This document shows, one piece after another, positions 60,946 to 64,000 of a stretch of DNA of 64,000 nucleotides. The notes beneath the pieces are model-generated. The model made no database searches, was not told the origin of the DNA, and saw only the letters and a list, made by a program, of their open reading frames with translations. The DNA comes from Lysinibacillus xylanilyticus (GTDB taxonomy: Bacteria; Bacillota; Bacilli; Bacillales_A; Planococcaceae). The position numbers were made by a program, and so were the translations under genes. The stretch lies in the NCBI RefSeq assembly GCF_001708185.1, contig NZ_MDDN01000011.1:1-64000 (forward strand). Reading direction: 5' to 3'. How positions within the stretch are numbered: position 1 is the first letter of the stretch; every line of letters starts with the position of its first letter.

Positions 60946-62736
60946 ATGCGTTTTTTAATTAAAAATGAAAATCGGTGGTTATGGCAGGACTGGACTATGC
61001 TTGTTATTCGTTGTCTATGGGTCGTCGCCGTTATCATTTTTATGTATCAAGATCAGCCAACCTTTTCTTTTTGGATGGTGTTTGTTCCTCTTTTGCTGTG
61101 TAACCTTGTCCCATTTTTATTTGTGAAGGGTCATTATTATCAATACCTGATATCAGAGTGCTTGTTTGCGGGTGGAGTATCATTATTTCTTGCTTATGAT
61201 TTTGGACTGATACGTCTGTTTCCACCGGCTCTCTTTATGATTGCGTTCTATACCCGAGGGCTATCCCATTGGTTCTCGCTTCCTATCGCCGTCACACTGT
61301 TTGTTCTAAGTACAGGGGATTCTTTCAGTTCATCGCTGTCACACCCTGTCATATGGCAAAGCATAATCGATGCGCTTATCTTCTACGGGGTAAGCTACGC
61401 GCTGCAAAAAGGAGCCCTAGCGATTAATGCTATCAAACAGAAGCTTTCGTTGATAAAAGAGCAATACACGATTTTGGAGCAGTATTCATCACAGATTGAA
61501 AGAATGACGCTGTTAGAGGAACGTTACCGTATGGCTCGTGAGCTACATGATACGATCGGTCATACCTTTACTTCCATGATTTTAGGAATGGAGACGTTAA
61601 AATCCCATATTCATTCGGAAGAGGGAGAAGCCAAGCTGCAGGGAATGCTCAAGCTGGCGAGAACGGGATTAGATGACATTCGCCGCCAGGTGCATCAAAT
61701 GGATCCAATCGAGGAGGCGCTGCCGTTGGATCGAGCGCTGCTTCAGATTATGGATGAATTCAAGATGAATACCGGGATTCGAATCGTATTCCGTACAATG
61801 GGTGAGCCTTATCCTGTGATGAAGCAGGCCAAGCTTGCCTTGTATCGCTGTCTGCAGGAGGCTCTAACTAACGCCAGCCGTCATGGGCAAGCCAGTACGA
61901 TTCAAGTTCTTTTGCAATATGATCATACGCAGATGATGCTACAGGTACAGGATAACGGCAAGGGTGACGACAACCTCGAGTATGGATTCGGACTGACAGG
62001 TATGAAGGAACGTCTAGCCCCATTGCAAGGCAAACTCTTTATCCATTCGCAGACGGATGCTGGCACGATGGTAACTTGCACGATTCCGAATTCATCTCAT
62101 GAGGGTGGACAGAAAATCAAAATCTTGTTGGCCGATGATCAGCCATTAGTCAGTGAGAGTCTGAGATTGCTGTTAGGAGAAGAACAGGATTTTGAAGTGG
62201 TGGTTGTTGGAGATGGCAAGCAAGCTATCGAAGAATGTAAGAAGAACCGTCCTGACATTGTATTAATGGACATCAACATGCCCGAAATGGATGGTATCGA
62301 AGCTACAAAGTTTATTAAAGAGACGTGGCCAAACATTCGGGTCATTATGATTACAACAATAGAGGATGTTGCCTTGGCAGCGGAAGCGCTTCGTATTGGA
62401 GCAGAAGGCTACATGTTGAAATCGATACACCCTAAGGAATTGGCCGCAACCATCCGACTTATATATAGCGGGGGGACGATGATCTCACAGGATATAGCTC
62501 ATCAATTGTTTCAACACAAGATAGGGGATAAGGTGCAGAATCGGTATGAACTAACCGAGCGGGAAATCGAAGTTCTCGGGTGCTTGACTGAAGGGCTTCG
62601 CAATAAGGAAATTGCACAAAAGCTACATCTGTCGGAAGGTACGATCCGAAATTATATCTCCTCTATTTACCTGAAATTGCAAGTGCATAGCCGTGAAGAA
62701 GCGGTGGAGAAGGTAAGGATTGAGTGTCTAATTTAA
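60946..62736 (+). CDS. Histidine kinase fused to NarL/LuxR-type response regulator
   Basis: A 596-residue single chain. Residues 15-160 hold about five helices. A HisKA_3 dimerisation domain has His201 in ARELHDTIGHTF, and an ATPase domain has EALTNASRHG and QDNGKGDDN. At residue 391 a full NarL-type regulator begins: ADD at 396-398, Asp442 in LMDINMPEMDG, Lys in GYMLKSIHP. It ends with a LuxR helix-turn-helix (LTEREIEVLGCLTEGLRNKE, LSEGTIRNYISSIYLKL). LiaS/LiaR-type pairs are normally two genes; here they are joined in frame. ATG 60946 follows AAAGGAG. Confidence 0.92.
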   Translation: MRFLIKNENRWLWQDWTMLVIRCLWVVAVIIFMYQDQPTFSFWMVFVPLLLCNLVPFLFVKGHYYQYLISECLFAGGVSLFLAYDFGLIRLFPPALFMIAFYTRGLSHWFSLPIAVTLFVLSTGDSFSSSLSHPVIWQSIIDALIFYGVSYALQKGALAINAIKQKLSLIKEQYTILEQYSSQIERMTLLEERYRMARELHDTIGHTFTSMILGMETLKSHIHSEEGEAKLQGMLKLARTGLDDIRRQVHQMDPIEEALPLDRALLQIMDEFKMNTGIRIVFRTMGEPYPVMKQAKLALYRCLQEALTNASRHGQASTIQVLLQYDHTQMMLQVQDNGKGDDNLEYGFGLTGMKERLAPLQGKLFIHSQTDAGTMVTCTIPNSSHEGGQKIKILLADDQPLVSESLRLLLGEEQDFEVVVVGDGKQAIEECKKNRPDIVLMDINMPEMDGIEATKFIKETWPNIRVIMITTIEDVALAAEALRIGAEGYMLKSIHPKELAATIRLIYSGGTMISQDIAHQLFQHKIGDKVQNRYELTEREIEVLGCLTEGLRNKEIAQKLHLSEGTIRNYISSIYLKLQVHSREEAVEKVRIECLI

Positions 62737-62897
62737 CGAAGTGAGAGGGAATCTAAGTCAAACTATCGAATGGCACATTCTTTCTAATTCATTAGGTGTT
62801 AAAAGTACTCATAAAATCACTTCCATTTATATTTTAATTGTATGTAAAATAATTACATTTATATAAGTGTTCTGAAATGTAATTATAATCAAAAGTA

Positions 62898-62930
62898 AAG
62901 CTGAACTAATTAAAATAATTAGTTCAGCTT
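62898..62930. terminator. Inverted repeat between convergent genes
   Basis: AAGCTGAACTAATT pairs with AATTAGTTCAGCTT, a 14-base stem with a loop of about 5 bases. T runs are weak on both strands, but its position between convergent genes suits a shared terminator. Confidence 0.7.
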
Positions 62931-62965
62931 AAAAATATAACGTTAGCCCTTGTCTTTAATAGAAA

Positions 62966-63673
62966 TTAATCGACCATTCTTTTTTTATAGATAAATCCTG
63001 CTACAATCCAAGTCACTAGTGACCATACGATGATAGTAGCTATTGGAATAATGACGTCCATTGTTGTGAATGTTCCCTCTAAAGCCTCTGCTAATAGTAC
63101 CAATTGAGAACTTGGTAACCACTCTGCAACTTTTAAAATAGGGAAGGCTTCCGATAATCCTAGGATAATAGGAGCGAATGAGAAAATAAAGATAACAGGT
63201 AGAACGATAATAGATCCTTCCATAATCGATTTGGCGAATAATCCACATACTGTTCCCATTGCAATATAGAACACAGCTGAAAACACTAAAGCAATAGCTA
63301 TGATGAAAAAATTAGCAGGTTCATAGCCAACAAGAAAAATAGTCAAGGCTACAACTACTATTGTAACGATAAAGACAAACAAGCTTTTACCAATTAAAAT
63401 ATCTCCAAGTGAAGCGGGAGAAAGCATGAGACTGCGAAGTGTATTTTTTTCTTTCTCCTCTGCAATTAAACAACATTGTACATAGGTAGTCACCATAGAA
63501 AACGCCATATTTATTGGAAGAAAATAGGTTATTATAGCATTTGCACCTGTTTGATTGTATAGAATAGCCATAAAAAGTGGCATTAATGCCATTGTTGATA
63601 CCGCATAGTTACGTGAAAATTCCTTATAATCCTTCATAAAAATAGCTTGAATACGTGTCATTGAAATGTTCAT
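62966..63673 (-). CDS. ABC-2 type permease
   Basis: A 235-residue permease with six helices. The coupling motif AEEKEKNTLRSLMLSPASLGDIL lies between helices 2 and 3, and AMGTVCGLFAKSIMEGSIIVLP in the middle. This is the NatB/YhaP-like or drug-export group. ATG 63673 overlaps the ATPase stop (ATGA), so the two are coupled. No other subunit follows. Confidence 0.87.
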   Translation of the reverse strand: MNISMTRIQAIFMKDYKEFSRNYAVSTMALMPLFMAILYNQTGANAIITYFLPINMAFSMVTTYVQCCLIAEEKEKNTLRSLMLSPASLGDILIGKSLFVFIVTIVVVALTIFLVGYEPANFFIIAIALVFSAVFYIAMGTVCGLFAKSIMEGSIIVLPVIFIFSFAPIILGLSEAFPILKVAEWLPSSQLVLLAEALEGTFTTMDVIIPIATIIVWSLVTWIVAGFIYKKRMVD

Positions 63674-64000
63674 AGTAAATCACTCCCTGTTATTTGCATA
63701 AAAATATTACCTAGTGTTGGTTCATTTGTATAAATGCGAGACACTTCGTTCGACTGCATCCAATGAAACAGTTTTTGTGCATCCTGTTCTCCAGTTTGAA
63801 TGATTTCACAAGCACCATTTTTTAACTCAACAGTAATAGAATCATCACCGAATTCTTTTTTTAACTGTTTCGGTGCACCGATTGCCCGAATTTTTCCTTT
63901 ATGTAAGAAGGCGACACGATCACAAAGTATTTCTGCTTCACTCATATCATGTGTTGTTAAAAATATTGTCGTACCCATTTCATTTAACCTACGCAAGCCA
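63670..64000 (-). CDS. ABC transporter ATP-binding protein, C-terminal part
   Basis: Only the last 110 residues lie in the window. The switch region is IFLTTHDMSEAEILCDRVAF, followed by HKGKIRAIGAPKQLKKEFG and a C-terminal extension. The Walker and signature motifs lie beyond the window end, so the start is unknown. It pairs with the permease at 62966. Confidence 0.88.
   Translation of the reverse strand, partial: GLRRLNEMGTTIFLTTHDMSEAEILCDRVAFLHKGKIRAIGAPKQLKKEFGDDSITVELKNGACEIIQTGEQDAQKLFHWMQSNEVSRIYTNEPTLGNIFMQITGSDLL

Overview
The window looks like chromosomal DNA of an endospore-forming, low-GC Gram-positive bacterium close to Lysinibacillus (family Bacillaceae/Planococcaceae). The basis is a GerA-type germination operon, a YjcZ-type spore protein, a bacterial nitric oxide synthase, a KimA gene behind a c-di-AMP riboswitch, xpt-pbuX behind a guanine riboswitch, AGGAGG-type ribosome binding sites with many TTG/GTG starts, and many rho-independent terminators. 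The genus is inferred from gene content and order; no database was searched. There is no prophage, insertion sequence, CRISPR array or rRNA.

Layout. 1-240: end of a tRNA cluster (Ile, Asn, Glu) and its terminator. 0.3-4.3 kb: germinant receptor operon without a C-subunit gene, a 37-residue spore protein and an interspersed repeat. 4.5-8.7 kb: nitric oxide synthase, an MFS permease and a lysine-riboswitch-controlled lysine permease. 9-12.6 kb: two-component system followed by a peptide/antibiotic-type ABC transporter. 12.7-17.8 kb: MntH with a likely MntR operator, then a two-component system with two PepSY proteins. 18-23.1 kb: KimA, xpt-pbuX and a UPF0316 protein. 23.2-31.5 kb: DUF2252, YitT-like, EamA, PucR, an EAL / CBS-GGDEF pair, a short-chain dehydrogenase relic and TcyP. 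31.8-36.7 kb: YpsA, a DUF418 membrane protein with a 31-residue partner, and a third two-component system. 36.7-41.7 kb: TetR/MFS efflux pair and the DUF1641-ndh operon. 41.75-42.74 kb: a tandem array of about 47 units, nearly all 21 bp. 42.8-49.4 kb: T-box-controlled MFS transporter, XRE-cupin regulator, and a proline-racemase / ornithine-cyclodeaminase-family / dicarboxylate-symporter group sharing a 17-bp palindrome. 49.5-57.6 kb: hydrolase, quinone oxidoreductase, an MBOAT-SGNH acyltransferase pair, EcsC, a MocR regulator and a GNAT. 58.1-62.7 kb: lipoprotein/ABC module divergent from a histidine kinase fused to its response regulator. 62.9-64 kb: a second ABC transporter cut by the window end.

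Genes working together. The racemase, the OCD-family enzyme and the symporter probably form an amino-acid (proline/hydroxyproline-like) uptake and catabolism regulon, marked by four copies of TTTAAGTNNNACTTAAA. xpt and pbuX are a purine salvage unit with a likely PurR box, a guanine aptamer and a terminator. DUF1641 and Ndh form a respiratory NADH unit. The three two-component systems each sit beside an envelope or transport target.

The most unusual signals are the 21-bp-period repeats. Three short arrays carry a (C/T)GATAAA core at exactly 21-bp steps (27525, 39377, 49471). The long array at 41772 shares the 21-bp period and appears to be a decayed heptad-repeat gene. Others are the shared palindrome regulon, the kinase-regulator fusion, the T-box in front of an exporter, and a strong hairpin that holds the ribosome binding site of ypsA.
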